From: Acidimicrobiaceae bacterium
GTDB lineage: Bacteria; Actinomycetota; Acidimicrobiia; Acidimicrobiales; Palsa-688
NCBI GenBank assembly: GCA_003158835.1
Contig: PMLI01000344.1
Location: forward strand, 1 to 9,810
Direction of reading: 5' to 3'
Length of the DNA: 9,810 nucleotides
Shown here: positions 1 through 7,095 of the stretch, piece after piece
Position numbering within the stretch: the stretch's first letter is position 1
Layout: each line of letters opens with the position of its first letter
Translations under genes and position numbers: made by a program
The notes under the pieces: model-generated
Told to the model about the DNA's origin: nothing
The model's input: the letters and a program-made list of their open reading frames with translations, nothing else
Databases searched by the model: none

Positions 1-362
1 ACGTCGGGCACGACGCGGTTGATGGTGTCGGGCTTCTTGCCGATCACCTCCAGCGCGAACGCCACGTTCTCGAAGACGCTCTTCTGCTGCAGCAGCCGGA
101 AGTCCTGGAACACGCAGCCGATCACCTGGCGCAGTTTGGGGATGTGCCGGCCGGAGAGCTTGTTGACGTACAACTTCGACACCTGAATCTCACCAGAGGT
201 GGGAGTGTCCTCGGCCAGTAGCAGCCGCATGAAGGTCGACTTGCCCGACCCCGAGGGGCCGATGAGGAAGACGAACTCACCCTTGTCGATCTCTACGGTG
301 CAGTCGTTGAGGGCGACCGTGGATCCCTTGTACGTCTTGGTGACGTGATTGAAACGGATCAT
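1..362 (-). CDS. ftsE: FtsE, cell-division ABC transporter ATPase (C-terminal part missing)
   Basis: This is the ATPase of the FtsEX complex, which sits at the inner face of the membrane at the division site and controls peptidoglycan hydrolases. The start is ATG at 362-360 and the product begins MIRFNHVTKTYKG, the usual FtsE opening. The Walker A motif GPSGSGKST is at residues 35-43 and the Q-loop is in GCVFQDFRLL (Q86), a typical FtsE signature. About 120 residues of an expected 220-230 are visible; the signature motif, Walker B and H-loop lie beyond the window edge. A GAGGG Shine-Dalgarno-like run sits only 2 bases before the ATG, which is unusually close. A hairpin lies just upstream. ftsX would be expected next, outside the window. 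Recognition as FtsE is by motif and N-terminus; other ABC ATPases fit less well. Confidence 0.93.
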   Translation of the reverse strand, partial: MIRFNHVTKTYKGSTVALNDCTVEIDKGEFVFLIGPSGSGKSTFMRLLLAEDTPTSGEIQVSKLYVNKLSGRHIPKLRQVIGCVFQDFRLLQQKSVFENVAFALEVIGKKPDTINRVVPD

Positions 363-372
363 GTCCCTCGGC

Positions 373-399
373 CGCCGGCACGAGAACTCGCGACCGGCA
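373..399 (-). terminator. Hairpin between glgA and ftsE, possible terminator without U-tract
   Basis: On the minus strand CCGG (397-394) and CCGG (378-375) enclose CGCGA and TCGTG arms, giving a stem of about 9-11 base pairs with one bulged T, one G-T pair and a GTTC loop. It lies in the 67-base gap after the glgA stop and before ftsE. No run of T follows, so it is not a classical intrinsic terminator. Hairpins without a U-tract are often reported at actinobacterial gene ends. It could equally be a leader structure of ftsE, since it ends about 6 bases before the ftsE Shine-Dalgarno-like run. Confidence 0.33.
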
Positions 400-429
400 C
401 CTACCGAGCATAGCTGTCATAGTCCCGGG

Positions 430-1647
430 TTACACGCGAACGGCCCGGAAAGAGCCCATGGCCTGCTCGTATACCTCTACTGTCTTCTTGGCGACGGCGG
501 TCCAGGTGAACTCGGCCAGTGCTCGCCGGCGACCGGCGGCCCCCAAACGGGCCGCTTCCGCCGGAGCCGCCAGGAGCTCGTTGACGCGCTCGGAGATGCC
601 CGCGGCAAAGGCGCCGGGGTCCTTCGGGCTGCCCAGAACGTCCCCGCTCGGTTCGAAGGGCACCAGGAAGCCGGTCTCGCCATCCTCCACGATCTCGGGT
701 ATCCCGCCCACGGCGCTGGCCACCACGGGCACGCCGCTTGCCATGGCCTCGACGTTGATCAGACCGAAGGGCTCGTAGATGGAGGGGCAGACGAAAACCG
801 CGGCATGGCTCATCAGCTGCACGAGCTCCGGCCGGGGCAGCATCTCGTCGATCCAGACGACACCCTTGCGGGAGCCGCCCAACTCGTCGAGCTGCGCCCG
901 TACCTCTAGCTCGTAATCGGGCGTGTCCGCCGCGCCGGCGCACAGGACCACCTGGGCCGCGGGGTCGATCGACTTGGCCGCCTGCAGCAGGTAGGTGATG
1001 CCCTTCTGGCGCGTCACCCGGCCCACGAACAGCACGTACGGCGTACCGGGATCCAGTCCCTGGCGTTCGAGGCCCTCCGTGGCCGGATCCGGGAAGAACT
1101 CGTCCGGGTCGATGCCGTTGTGCACGACGCTCACCCGCCGGGGGTCTACCGCGGGGTAGACGGTCAGGACGTCGTCGCGCATGGACCGGCTCACCGCGAT
1201 GACGGCGTCGGCGTCCTCGATGGCGGTGCGTTCCGCCCAGCTCGACAGCCGGTAGCCGGCACCCAGCTGCTCGGCCTTCCACGGCCGCAGCGGCTCCAGG
1301 CTGTGGGAGGTCATCACGTGCGGGATCCGGTAGAGCACCCGGGCCAGGTAACCGGCGAAATTGGCGTACCACGTATGGCTATGGACCAAATCGGCGGCAG
1401 AGACATCGTCGGCCATGCACAGGTCGGCCGAAAGGGCGCGCAGGGCCGACCCTTTGCCGTCCTTCGCCAACGCCTCCCACGGCTCGTAGGCACCCGCTAC
1501 TAGGGCGTCGTCCCGGGGGGCTCCGAAACAGTAAACACCTATATCGACCAGATCGGCGAGCTGGCGCGCCAGGTACTCGACATGCACCCCTGCCCCCCCG
1601 TACACGGCCGGCGGGTACTCCCGGGTGAGCAGGGCGATACGGCTCAC
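430..1647 (-). CDS. glgA: GT4-type glycogen synthase / maltose-1-phosphate synthase (GlgA/GlgM)
   Basis: This is a 405-residue glycosyltransferase of the GT4, actinobacterial glycogen-synthase type. It transfers glucose from ADP-glucose to glucan, or, as shown for mycobacterial GlgM, to glucose-1-phosphate to give maltose-1-phosphate. Sequence evidence is the N-terminal YPPAVYGGAGVHVEYL (residues 11-26) with the glycine-rich donor-side loop, HSHTWYANFAGY (89-100), HNGID (176-180), FVGRVTRQKG (207-216) and the E-x7-E block YEPFGLINVEAM (291-302), with the glutamates at 292 and 300. It is shorter than GT5 GlgA of enterobacteria (about 477 residues), which supports GT4. The start is GTG at 1647-1645 and overlaps the glgC stop by 4 bases (GTGA), so the two genes are probably translationally coupled. 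Whether the main product is glucan or maltose-1-phosphate cannot be told from sequence alone. Confidence 0.93.
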   Translation of the reverse strand: MSRIALLTREYPPAVYGGAGVHVEYLARQLADLVDIGVYCFGAPRDDALVAGAYEPWEALAKDGKGSALRALSADLCMADDVSAADLVHSHTWYANFAGYLARVLYRIPHVMTSHSLEPLRPWKAEQLGAGYRLSSWAERTAIEDADAVIAVSRSMRDDVLTVYPAVDPRRVSVVHNGIDPDEFFPDPATEGLERQGLDPGTPYVLFVGRVTRQKGITYLLQAAKSIDPAAQVVLCAGAADTPDYELEVRAQLDELGGSRKGVVWIDEMLPRPELVQLMSHAAVFVCPSIYEPFGLINVEAMASGVPVVASAVGGIPEIVEDGETGFLVPFEPSGDVLGSPKDPGAFAAGISERVNELLAAPAEAARLGAAGRRRALAEFTWTAVAKKTVEVYEQAMGSFRAVRV

Positions 1648-2870
1648 ACGACGACCTTCTCGCCCTTGCCGATTACCACCACTCCCCGGGCCGAGATGGT
1701 GAAATGGCTGGCGTCAAGCTCGGGTTCCGTGCCCACCCTCACGCCGGGCGCGACTGTCACGTTTTTGTCGATGATGGCGCGGCGCACCACAGCCCCTTCG
1801 CCGATGCGGACGTTGTCCATTATCACGGAGTCCTCCACAAGCGCGCCCTGTTCTACCTTGACGCAGGGCGAAATGATCGAGTGCCGCACCGTGCCCCCCG
1901 AAATAATGGCGCCGGCCGACACGATGGAATCGAATGCCTGTCCGGCGCGTCCGGCGTCCTCGAAGACGAACTTCGCGGGCGGGAATTGGGGCGGGCTCGT
2001 GAAGATGGGCCAGTCCATGTTGTACAGGTTGAAGGCCGGCTGCACCGACACGAGGTCCATGCTGGCGTCGAAGTAGCTGTCAAGGGTGCCGACGTCGCGC
2101 CAGTAACCACGTTCCACCCCGGTGCAACCCCGCACCTCGTTGTGGCTGAAGTCGTAAAAGTGGGCGTCGCCGCTGCCCACGAAGCGCGGGACGATGTCCC
2201 CGCCCATGTCGTGGCGGCTGTTGGAGTCCTGGGCGTCCTCGCGCAAAGCGTCCACCAGGGCAGAGGCGTTGAAGATGTAATTGCCCATCGAAGCGTAAAG
2301 GTGCGTCCTGCCCGCGGCCAAGGCCAGGGGGTCATGCGGCTTTTCGACGAAACGGTCGATAAGGGTGCCGCGGCCAGGTTCGACGATCCCGAAACCGTGT
2401 GCTTCAGCCGCCGGGACCCCGATGGCCGCCACCGTCGCCGCCGCCCCACTCTCGATGTGCTGGGCCAGCATCTGGCTCGGGTCCATCCGGTAAATGTGGT
2501 CGGCCCCGAAGACCAGGATGTAGTCGGGGCGCTCGTCGCCCACGATGTTCAAGTTCTGGTAGATGGCGTCGGCCGAGCCGGAGAACCACCACGGCCCACG
2601 CCGCATCTGGGCCGGGACTGTGGTCACGTAGTTGCCCAGGAGCGTGGACAACCGCCAGGTGCGCGAGATGTGCAGGTCGAGACTGTGGCTCTTGTACTGG
2701 GTAAGCACGACGACGCGCAAGAAGCCGGCGTTGGCCAGGTTGGACAAGGCGAAATCGATCAGGCGGTAGTGACCACCGAACGGGACGGCCGGCTTGGCGC
2801 GGTCCAGGGTCAGAGGCAGGAGCCGCTTGCCCTCGCCTCCGGCCAAGACCATGGAAAGGACGCGCGGCAC
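1644..2870 (-). CDS. glgC: Glucose-1-phosphate adenylyltransferase (ADP-glucose pyrophosphorylase)
   Basis: GlgC makes ADP-glucose from glucose-1-phosphate and ATP, the committed step of glycogen synthesis, in the cytoplasm. It has 408 residues, near the usual bacterial length. The nucleotidyltransferase domain shows the LAGGEGKRLLPLT loop (9-21), KPAVPFGG (26-33), the SADAIYQN block (99-106), FGADHIYRMD (121-130), FVEKP (174-178) and GYWRDVGTLDSYFDA (255-269). The C-terminal part from about residue 310 is a left-handed beta-helix with hexapeptide-like repeats (ISPCVKVEQGALVEDSVIMD region). The start is GTG at 2870-2868; an in-frame TAG lies 9 bases upstream of it, so no longer form is possible. 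A later ATG at residue 7 would cut into the fold. It is the first gene of a glgC-glgA unit and ends inside the glgA start. Its promoter should lie in the 97 bases after qcrB or further upstream. Confidence 0.96.
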   Translation of the reverse strand: MPRVLSMVLAGGEGKRLLPLTLDRAKPAVPFGGHYRLIDFALSNLANAGFLRVVVLTQYKSHSLDLHISRTWRLSTLLGNYVTTVPAQMRRGPWWFSGSADAIYQNLNIVGDERPDYILVFGADHIYRMDPSQMLAQHIESGAAATVAAIGVPAAEAHGFGIVEPGRGTLIDRFVEKPHDPLALAAGRTHLYASMGNYIFNASALVDALREDAQDSNSRHDMGGDIVPRFVGSGDAHFYDFSHNEVRGCTGVERGYWRDVGTLDSYFDASMDLVSVQPAFNLYNMDWPIFTSPPQFPPAKFVFEDAGRAGQAFDSIVSAGAIISGGTVRHSIISPCVKVEQGALVEDSVIMDNVRIGEGAVVRRAIIDKNVTVAPGVRVGTEPELDASHFTISARGVVVIGKGEKVVV

Positions 2871-2967
2871 GTTCCCACGCTACCTGGGCCGTGGCCCGAT
2901 ATGGGTGCTGGGCACCGAGTTTGATGGGACAACCTCGTCGGGGCCGCCTCGTCCCGATGGTGCCACG
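2871..2967 (-). promoter_or_regulatory. qcrB-glgC intergenic region with alternative hairpins
   Basis: This 97-base gap separates the end of the respiratory operon from the glgC start. On the minus strand GGCACC (2964-2959) can pair with GGTGCC (2916-2911), and inside it GGGAC (2955-2951) with GTCCC (2930-2926). The second arm GGTGCC can instead form a small hairpin GGTGC-CCA-GCACC (2916-2904), so the two folds exclude each other. A third short inverted repeat, GGGCC and GGCCC (2897-2886), follows just before glgC. No U-tract is visible. It may be a terminator of the ctaE-qcrCAB transcript, a glgC leader, or both. I see no clear sigma-70-like promoter. Confidence 0.3.
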
Positions 2968-4503
2968 TCAGCCTCCGGCCGGGCCGCGCTCCAACGTCGT
3001 CTCGTCGCCGTGCCCGTTGCCGGTGTGCCCGTTGCCGGTGTGCCCGTCAACGTCATGCCCTTCACCTTCGTGGCCGTTCTCGCCGTGGGAGGCACCGAGC
3101 GTATGGTAAGCGCCCCGCTCATCGCGCACTATGGTCCCACCCACCGGCCGCTGGATCGGGTGAACGTTCCCGCCCTGGAGCAAGATGCAGGCGCGATAGG
3201 CGACCAGCCCTCCCACTATCGGCCCGATGAACGAACCGTACTGGAGGATCTCGATCAGGCGCTCGAAGGAGATCTGCAGGCCGTTGCCGATGACGTCGGT
3301 GGCGCTGGCCAGGGTCAGGTCGATGAAGAACACCAGTGCCGCCACCCCCAACGCGGTGCGCAGGGGCTTGTCCCGGGGCCGGTCCAGCAAATTGTGCTCT
3401 TCGTAATCGGCGTACAGACGCTTGTCGATCCAGGGCCAGGCGTAGATGACGGTGAAGACGAGGCCGGGCAGGAGTATGCCCGGGAAGAACGGGTTGGCGA
3501 TCTCATGGCCGAAGCTTCGGAACTCCCAGTGCGGCCACAGCCGCAGGGCGCCGTCCAGCCATCCCACATACCAGTCCGGTTGGGTACCGGCACTCGACCG
3601 GGCCGCCTCGAAAGGGCCGAAAACCCAGATGGGGTTGATCTGGACCAGTCCGCCCAGGCCGAAGATGACGGCCGCCACGAACATGAGCAAGGCCTGTGAC
3701 TTGATGGCGTACTGCGGCCAAAGCCGGCTGCCGACGATGTTGTGCTCGGTCTTGCCGGGGCCGGCAAAGTCGGTGTGCTTCTGATGCCAGAGTATGGCCA
3801 GGTGCCCCCCGAGCAGGCCGGCCAGCAAGGCCGGGAACAAGAACTCGTGGATCAGGAACAGCCTCTCGAAGAACACCCCCGATCCCGGGAAGGCGCCGCC
3901 CCATAGGTTGAACGCCAGCCACGGCCCGACGAACGGGATGGACTGGACGATCGAGAAGACGACCCGGAGGCCGGAGCCGCTTAGCAGGTCGTCGGGCAGC
4001 GAATAGCCCGAGAAACCTTCCAGCATCGCCACCAGTAGCAACGTGATGCCGATTATCCAGTTGATCTCGCGGGGGCGGCGGAAGGCGCCGGTGAAAAAGA
4101 TGCGGCCCATGTGGAACGTTATGGCCGCCATAAAGATGACGGCCGCCCAGTGGTGGGCCTGGCGCATCACCAGGCCGGCCCGCACACTGAACGAGATGTT
4201 GATGACCGATGCAAAGGCTTCGGTCATCGACTGCCCGTCGAGCGGCTTGTACGGGCCGTGGTAGACGACGACGGTGGAAGAGGCGTTGTAAAACAGGGCC
4301 AGGTAGATCCCCGTTGCCAGCAGGATCACGAAGCAGTACATGGCGATCTCGCCGACCATGAAAGACCAATGGTCCGGGAAGATCTTGTCCATCGCCGAGC
4401 GGAGCCACTTCGACGATCCCAGACGATCGTCCGCCCAGTCCAACGCCTTCTGCTCGAGCTGCGCCCTTTTGCGCGCCGCCGAGCGTTCCGCGACCGTGCT
4501 CAT
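2968..4503 (-). CDS. qcrB: Cytochrome bc1 complex cytochrome b subunit (QcrB)
   Basis: QcrB is the membrane core of the bcc complex and carries hemes bL and bH and the menaquinol oxidation site. It has 511 residues and about eight or nine hydrophobic segments. Candidate heme ligands are the histidines in RQAHHWA (117-118), FHMGR (131), LIHEF (219) and GGHLAI (234). The PDWYVGW block at 309-315 is the Qo-site PEWY equivalent, in the PDWY form seen in actinobacteria. The start is ATG at 4503-4501, preceded by a strong GGGGAGGG ribosome-binding site about 7 bases away. An N-terminal cytoplasmic stretch of some 45 residues is usual for the actinobacterial type. The C-terminus after the last helix (about 442) is a histidine- and glycine-rich tail with six histidines at 473, 478, 483, 488, 493 and 498, exactly five apart. 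It is the last gene of the operon, after qcrA. Confidence 0.97.
   Translation of the reverse strand: MSTVAERSAARKRAQLEQKALDWADDRLGSSKWLRSAMDKIFPDHWSFMVGEIAMYCFVILLATGIYLALFYNASSTVVVYHGPYKPLDGQSMTEAFASVINISFSVRAGLVMRQAHHWAAVIFMAAITFHMGRIFFTGAFRRPREINWIIGITLLLVAMLEGFSGYSLPDDLLSGSGLRVVFSIVQSIPFVGPWLAFNLWGGAFPGSGVFFERLFLIHEFLFPALLAGLLGGHLAILWHQKHTDFAGPGKTEHNIVGSRLWPQYAIKSQALLMFVAAVIFGLGGLVQINPIWVFGPFEAARSSAGTQPDWYVGWLDGALRLWPHWEFRSFGHEIANPFFPGILLPGLVFTVIYAWPWIDKRLYADYEEHNLLDRPRDKPLRTALGVAALVFFIDLTLASATDVIGNGLQISFERLIEILQYGSFIGPIVGGLVAYRACILLQGGNVHPIQRPVGGTIVRDERGAYHTLGASHGENGHEGEGHDVDGHTGNGHTGNGHGDETTLERGPAGG
3011..3047. repeat. 15-bp tandem repeat in the qcrB tail
   Basis: The unit tgcccgttgccggtg occurs at 3011-3025 and 3026-3040, followed by a partial third copy (tgcccgt, 3041-3047). 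Read on the minus strand it encodes GNGHT-type pentapeptides in the QcrB C-terminus. It keeps frame, and looks like a recent duplication within an older, diverged pentapeptide array extending to about 3087. Confidence 0.85.
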
Positions 4504-4568
4504 GACCGCGCCCTCCCCTGCATCTCAGGCGGCGCGTAGACGGCGGCTCCTGTGTCACCCTGGCACAT
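4500..4568 (-). CDS. Possible 22-residue small ORF between qcrA and qcrB
   Basis: An ATG at 4568-4566 begins 2 bases after the qcrA stop and is preceded by a GGGGG run 7 bases upstream. The frame runs 22 codons (beginning MCQGDTGAAVY) to a TGA at 4502-4500 that overlaps the qcrB ATG as ATGA. The fit to both neighbours is exact, and the ORF carries the qcrB ribosome-binding site in its end. I recognise no family, and it has no membrane segment. A short open frame in GC-rich DNA is common by chance, so this may be only spacer. If translated, it would couple qcrB translation to qcrA. Confidence 0.25.
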   Translation of the reverse strand: MCQGDTGAAVYAPPEMQGRARS

Positions 4569-4570
4569 GT

Positions 4571-5569
4571 TCAGTCCCCCGACCTGTTCCAGAAGCCGGG
4601 ACCGACGGGCTCGACGAAGTCGGTGGCGGCTATCAGGTAGCCGTCGGGCCGCACCAGCAGGGGCAGCTGCGGCAGTGGCCTCGATGCCGGCCCGAACACG
4701 GGTTCGCAGTCCTGGAGGATGTTGAAAGTCGACTGATGGCAAGGGCAGATGAGCTGCATCGAAAAGACGTTGAACAAGCTGACGGCACAACCGGCATGCG
4801 TGCAAATCTTGGAGAAGGCGACGATGCCGTTGGCCCCGGAGACCACCTCGAAGTCGGCCTGGCCATGGCGGGCTTGCACCAGCGCACCGCCGACGTTGAG
4901 GACGACCGCGGCAGAGGCGGAGTCGTTGATATAGCCCTCGGGGAACACGGTGAGGATGCCGTCCACCATGATGTCGTCGACGTGGAGGGCTTGGCCGTCC
5001 TCGGTCACCAACCTCGCCCCGCTGTACCACTTGGTGTGGTAGAGCGCCCGGCCCGGCCTGTTGCCGAGGGAGGCCAAGGGGAATATGGCGGCGACGCCGA
5101 AGATACCTCCCACCGGCACCAGGACCTTCTTCACCAGGAAGCCCCGCCGCGACATCAGCGAGTCCGTCCCCCGCGACAGCGACTCGACGATGGCGGCGCG
5201 CTCCTCGGGATCCGAGACGTGATGGCCCCGGCTGGCGGCTATGTCGTGGCCCGGCAGCAGGTAGCGCGCCCACAGGAGCAGGCCCGTCCCCAAGGTGGCG
5301 AAGGCGCCGAGCAATAACCAGCCCTCGTACTGGGCCTCGCCCCCGGTGCAGTAGACGACGATGAGGCCGAGCCCGCACAGCGCCGTGATGGCCCAGAACG
5401 CCGCGATGACGTACTCCATGCGTCTGGCCCGCCACGGGTCGTCGCGCAGCGGGTACCAGGTGTCGTCCTGGTCGGGCGGGACGTCGTCGGGCCAGGGCGT
5501 GGTCTCCCCGGCACCGTCCTCGGGACCGTGGGCCCCGGTGAAAACGCGTGGGAACTTTGTCTCCGCCAT
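4571..5569 (-). CDS. qcrA: Cytochrome bc1 complex Rieske iron-sulfur subunit (QcrA)
   Basis: QcrA takes an electron from menaquinol at the Qo site of QcrB and hands it to QcrC. From ATG at 5569 it has 332 residues. Three hydrophobic segments are visible near 53-74, 84-105 and 147-168, as in actinobacterial QcrA (two-helix insertion relative to mitochondria). A twin-arginine stretch SRRGFL (140-145) stands before the third helix; in Streptomyces coelicolor the third helix and Rieske domain are known to be moved by Tat after Sec inserts the first two. The 2Fe-2S site is CTHAGC (256-261) and CPCHQSTF (275-282), with ligands C256, H258, C275 and H278 and a disulfide between C261 and C277. An in-frame GTG at 5581 would add 4 residues and overlap the qcrC stop; both starts have weak ribosome sites, and I prefer the ATG. 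Confidence 0.96.
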   Translation of the reverse strand: MAETKFPRVFTGAHGPEDGAGETTPWPDDVPPDQDDTWYPLRDDPWRARRMEYVIAAFWAITALCGLGLIVVYCTGGEAQYEGWLLLGAFATLGTGLLLWARYLLPGHDIAASRGHHVSDPEERAAIVESLSRGTDSLMSRRGFLVKKVLVPVGGIFGVAAIFPLASLGNRPGRALYHTKWYSGARLVTEDGQALHVDDIMVDGILTVFPEGYINDSASAAVVLNVGGALVQARHGQADFEVVSGANGIVAFSKICTHAGCAVSLFNVFSMQLICPCHQSTFNILQDCEPVFGPASRPLPQLPLLVRPDGYLIAATDFVEPVGPGFWNRSGD

Positions 5570-5573
5570 CCGG

Positions 5574-6416
5574 CTACCCACGGTTCCCGATCAGGCGGGA
5601 CACGAGAAGGAGCAGGCCGAGCCCGAAGATCACGCCCACGAAGCCCTCGGGGACAGGCCCGAAGTTGGCGATCCCGAGGCCACCGGGATCGGGCGTGTGG
5701 GCCAAGTAGTACACGTAGTCGGCGATGGCGGACACCTGCTGGTTGGTGAACTGGCCAGGACCGAAATTGGGCATGGGGCGGGGGCCGACCCGGATGGCCT
5801 CCGCTATCTGTGTCCGCGTCGCCTGGCGCAGGCTGGGCACGACGTAGCCATGGCTGAGCATCCCGCCTGCCCCGGAGGCGTCGTGGCACTGGGCGCAGTT
5901 GAGGAGGAACAGCTGGTTACCCTCCGACAGGGTGGGGCAGTTGCCGGTCGCATTGGCGCACGCCGGCGTGACGTCGAGGATCCCGGGCCCGGGCGTACCG
6001 TGCTCGACATCCAGGGCGTTGATGTAGGCGACGATGTCTGCGATCTGCGAGGGGTTGAAGTAGGGCTTGTGAGAAACCGGCTCAAGATTGGGAGAGGCGA
6101 GCGGCATACGCCCGGTGGCGAGGAAGAAGTCTGCCGCCGCCGCACCCACGTTCAGCAGTTCCGGTCCCTTCGACCCCACGCCGCCGATCCCGTGGCACGA
6201 GGCGCAGTGGGCGTTGTAGAGGGCTTCTCCGGCCTGGATGTGCACCGGGGCGGTGCTTACCGGCTTGGTCTGCGCGGGGGCCGAGCCCGACCACACAAGC
6301 ACGGCAAAGACCGCCATGACCGCGCCGACCAGCGCGCCAGGGCCCAAGAGCGCCCACCGTCGCCCGGGACGGGGAGGTACCGAAGGCGGGTCGGGCGCCG
6401 GCCGTTGCGCTTTCAT
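5574..6416 (-). CDS. qcrC: Two-heme cytochrome c subunit of the bc1 complex (QcrC)
   Basis: QcrC replaces both cytochrome c1 and soluble cytochrome c in actinobacteria and passes electrons straight to the aa3 oxidase. The protein has 280 residues from ATG at 6416-6414. This start overlaps the ctaE stop as ATGA; a longer open frame upstream to 6731 is only the shadow of ctaE. An N-terminal hydrophobic anchor spans about 21-42. Heme motif one is CASCH (71-75) with a likely axial Met in GRMPL (104), and motif two is CAQCH (174-178) with a likely Met in RPMPNF (215). C153 and C160 between the domains may form a disulfide. A C-terminal helix at about 258-275 fixes it in the membrane a second time, as in known QcrC. 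The length is close to the usual 260-290. The stop TAG at 5576-5574 lies 4 bases before the qcrA ATG. Confidence 0.97.
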   Translation of the reverse strand: MKAQRPAPDPPSVPPRPGRRWALLGPGALVGAVMAVFAVLVWSGSAPAQTKPVSTAPVHIQAGEALYNAHCASCHGIGGVGSKGPELLNVGAAAADFFLATGRMPLASPNLEPVSHKPYFNPSQIADIVAYINALDVEHGTPGPGILDVTPACANATGNCPTLSEGNQLFLLNCAQCHDASGAGGMLSHGYVVPSLRQATRTQIAEAIRVGPRPMPNFGPGQFTNQQVSAIADYVYYLAHTPDPGGLGIANFGPVPEGFVGVIFGLGLLLLVSRLIGNRG

Positions 6417-7039
6417 CGCGTCGATGGGAGCAGGAAGATCATCCCGTACAGGGCGATCCACACGACGTCTACGAAGTGCCAGTAATAGGAGAGCATCTCG
6501 ACGTGCGGTGCGCTGCGGTGCCCCCCGAACCGGATCCGCGGGTTGAGCGAGCGCAGGTACATGAAGATCATCGCCGCCAGTCCGCCCAGGACGTGGAGGA
6601 AGTGGATGCCAGTGAGAAGGTAGAACGACCCACTGTACGCGCTCTGCTGGAGCGAGAAGTCGCGCGTGGCGTAGTCGACTATCTGCATGCCCTCGAAGAT
6701 GGCTCCCAACGCCCAGGTGAAGGCCAACCACAGCCGGAACCCGGCCAGGTTGTGGCGGTGCACCTCCCGTACGGCAAGTTGCATGGTCCCCGAGGAGAGG
6801 ACCAACACCACCGTCGCCACACCCACGGTCTTGGGGTCGACGGTGTCACCGAACGGCGGCCAAACGGGGGTGGCGGCCCGCAACGTCAAGTAGGCGGCGA
6901 AGAGGCCGCTGAAGAACATCAGTTCGGAGGCCAGCCAGACTATGGTGCCGACGTTGACCAGCGCCGGGCGGTAGTCGGCAGGGCCCATTGTCTTGGTATG
7001 GCTCACGGGTGGCGCAGCCGTCGTGCTCAAGGCGGTCAT
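6413..7039 (-). CDS. ctaE: Cytochrome c oxidase subunit III (CtaE)
   Basis: CtaE is the third subunit of the aa3-type terminal oxidase and helps proton uptake and stability of the heme-copper subunit. It has 208 residues with five hydrophobic segments, the short form normal for actinobacteria. Family marks are WLASELMFFSGLFAAY (35-50), FEGMQ (115-119), GIHFLHVLGG (144-153) and YYWHFVDVVW (185-194). The start is ATG at 7039. No good Shine-Dalgarno sequence precedes it, and a -10-like element lies 5 bases upstream, so the message may be leaderless. It leads the operon ctaE-qcrC-qcrA-qcrB and is coupled to qcrC by ATGA. Subunits I and II (ctaD, ctaC) are not in the window, which is the usual split in actinobacteria. 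It diverges from queF across about 100 bases. Confidence 0.97.
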   Translation of the reverse strand: MTALSTTAAPPVSHTKTMGPADYRPALVNVGTIVWLASELMFFSGLFAAYLTLRAATPVWPPFGDTVDPKTVGVATVVLVLSSGTMQLAVREVHRHNLAGFRLWLAFTWALGAIFEGMQIVDYATRDFSLQQSAYSGSFYLLTGIHFLHVLGGLAAMIFMYLRSLNPRIRFGGHRSAPHVEMLSYYWHFVDVVWIALYGMIFLLPSTR

Positions 7040-7044
7040 TACCC

Positions 7045-7073
7045 ATACTTTCTACACAAAGCCGAGGGTGTAA
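7045..7073 (-). promoter_or_regulatory. Candidate promoter of the ctaE-qcrCAB operon
   Basis: On the minus strand TTACAC (7073-7068) and AAGTAT (7050-7045) are 17 bases apart, a plausible sigma-70 type -35/-10 pair. The -10 ends 5 bases before the ctaE ATG, so transcription would start at or very near the A of ATG. This fits the missing ribosome site. The match to consensus is modest and I judged it by eye. Confidence 0.33.
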
Positions 7074-7095
7074 GCCCAATCAACCTAACCACGCA

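Noticed and set aside
401..1372. Long alternative open frames over glgA on both strands
   Set aside because: They overlap a well-conserved gene in another frame, have low-complexity Arg/Gly/Ala composition and show no known motif; typical of high-GC DNA.
1704..2924. 406-codon plus-strand open frame over glgC
   Set aside because: It lies antisense to glgC throughout, has no recognisable domain, and is explained by GC-rich codon bias.
3495..3503. Reading the many plus-strand ORFs across qcrB as a hidden gene
   Set aside because: Only the minus-strand frame shows membrane helices, heme-ligand histidines and the PDWY block; the others are shadows.
4340..5317. 325-codon plus-strand open frame over qcrA and the qcrA-qcrB gap
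   Set aside because: Antisense shadow of a gene with clear Rieske motifs; no domain or ribosome site of its own.
5574..6731. A longer 385-residue reading of qcrC starting inside ctaE
   Set aside because: Its first 105 residues are arginine- and proline-rich antisense-like composition over the strong ctaE gene; the ATG at 6416 with an ATGA overlap gives a normal QcrC.
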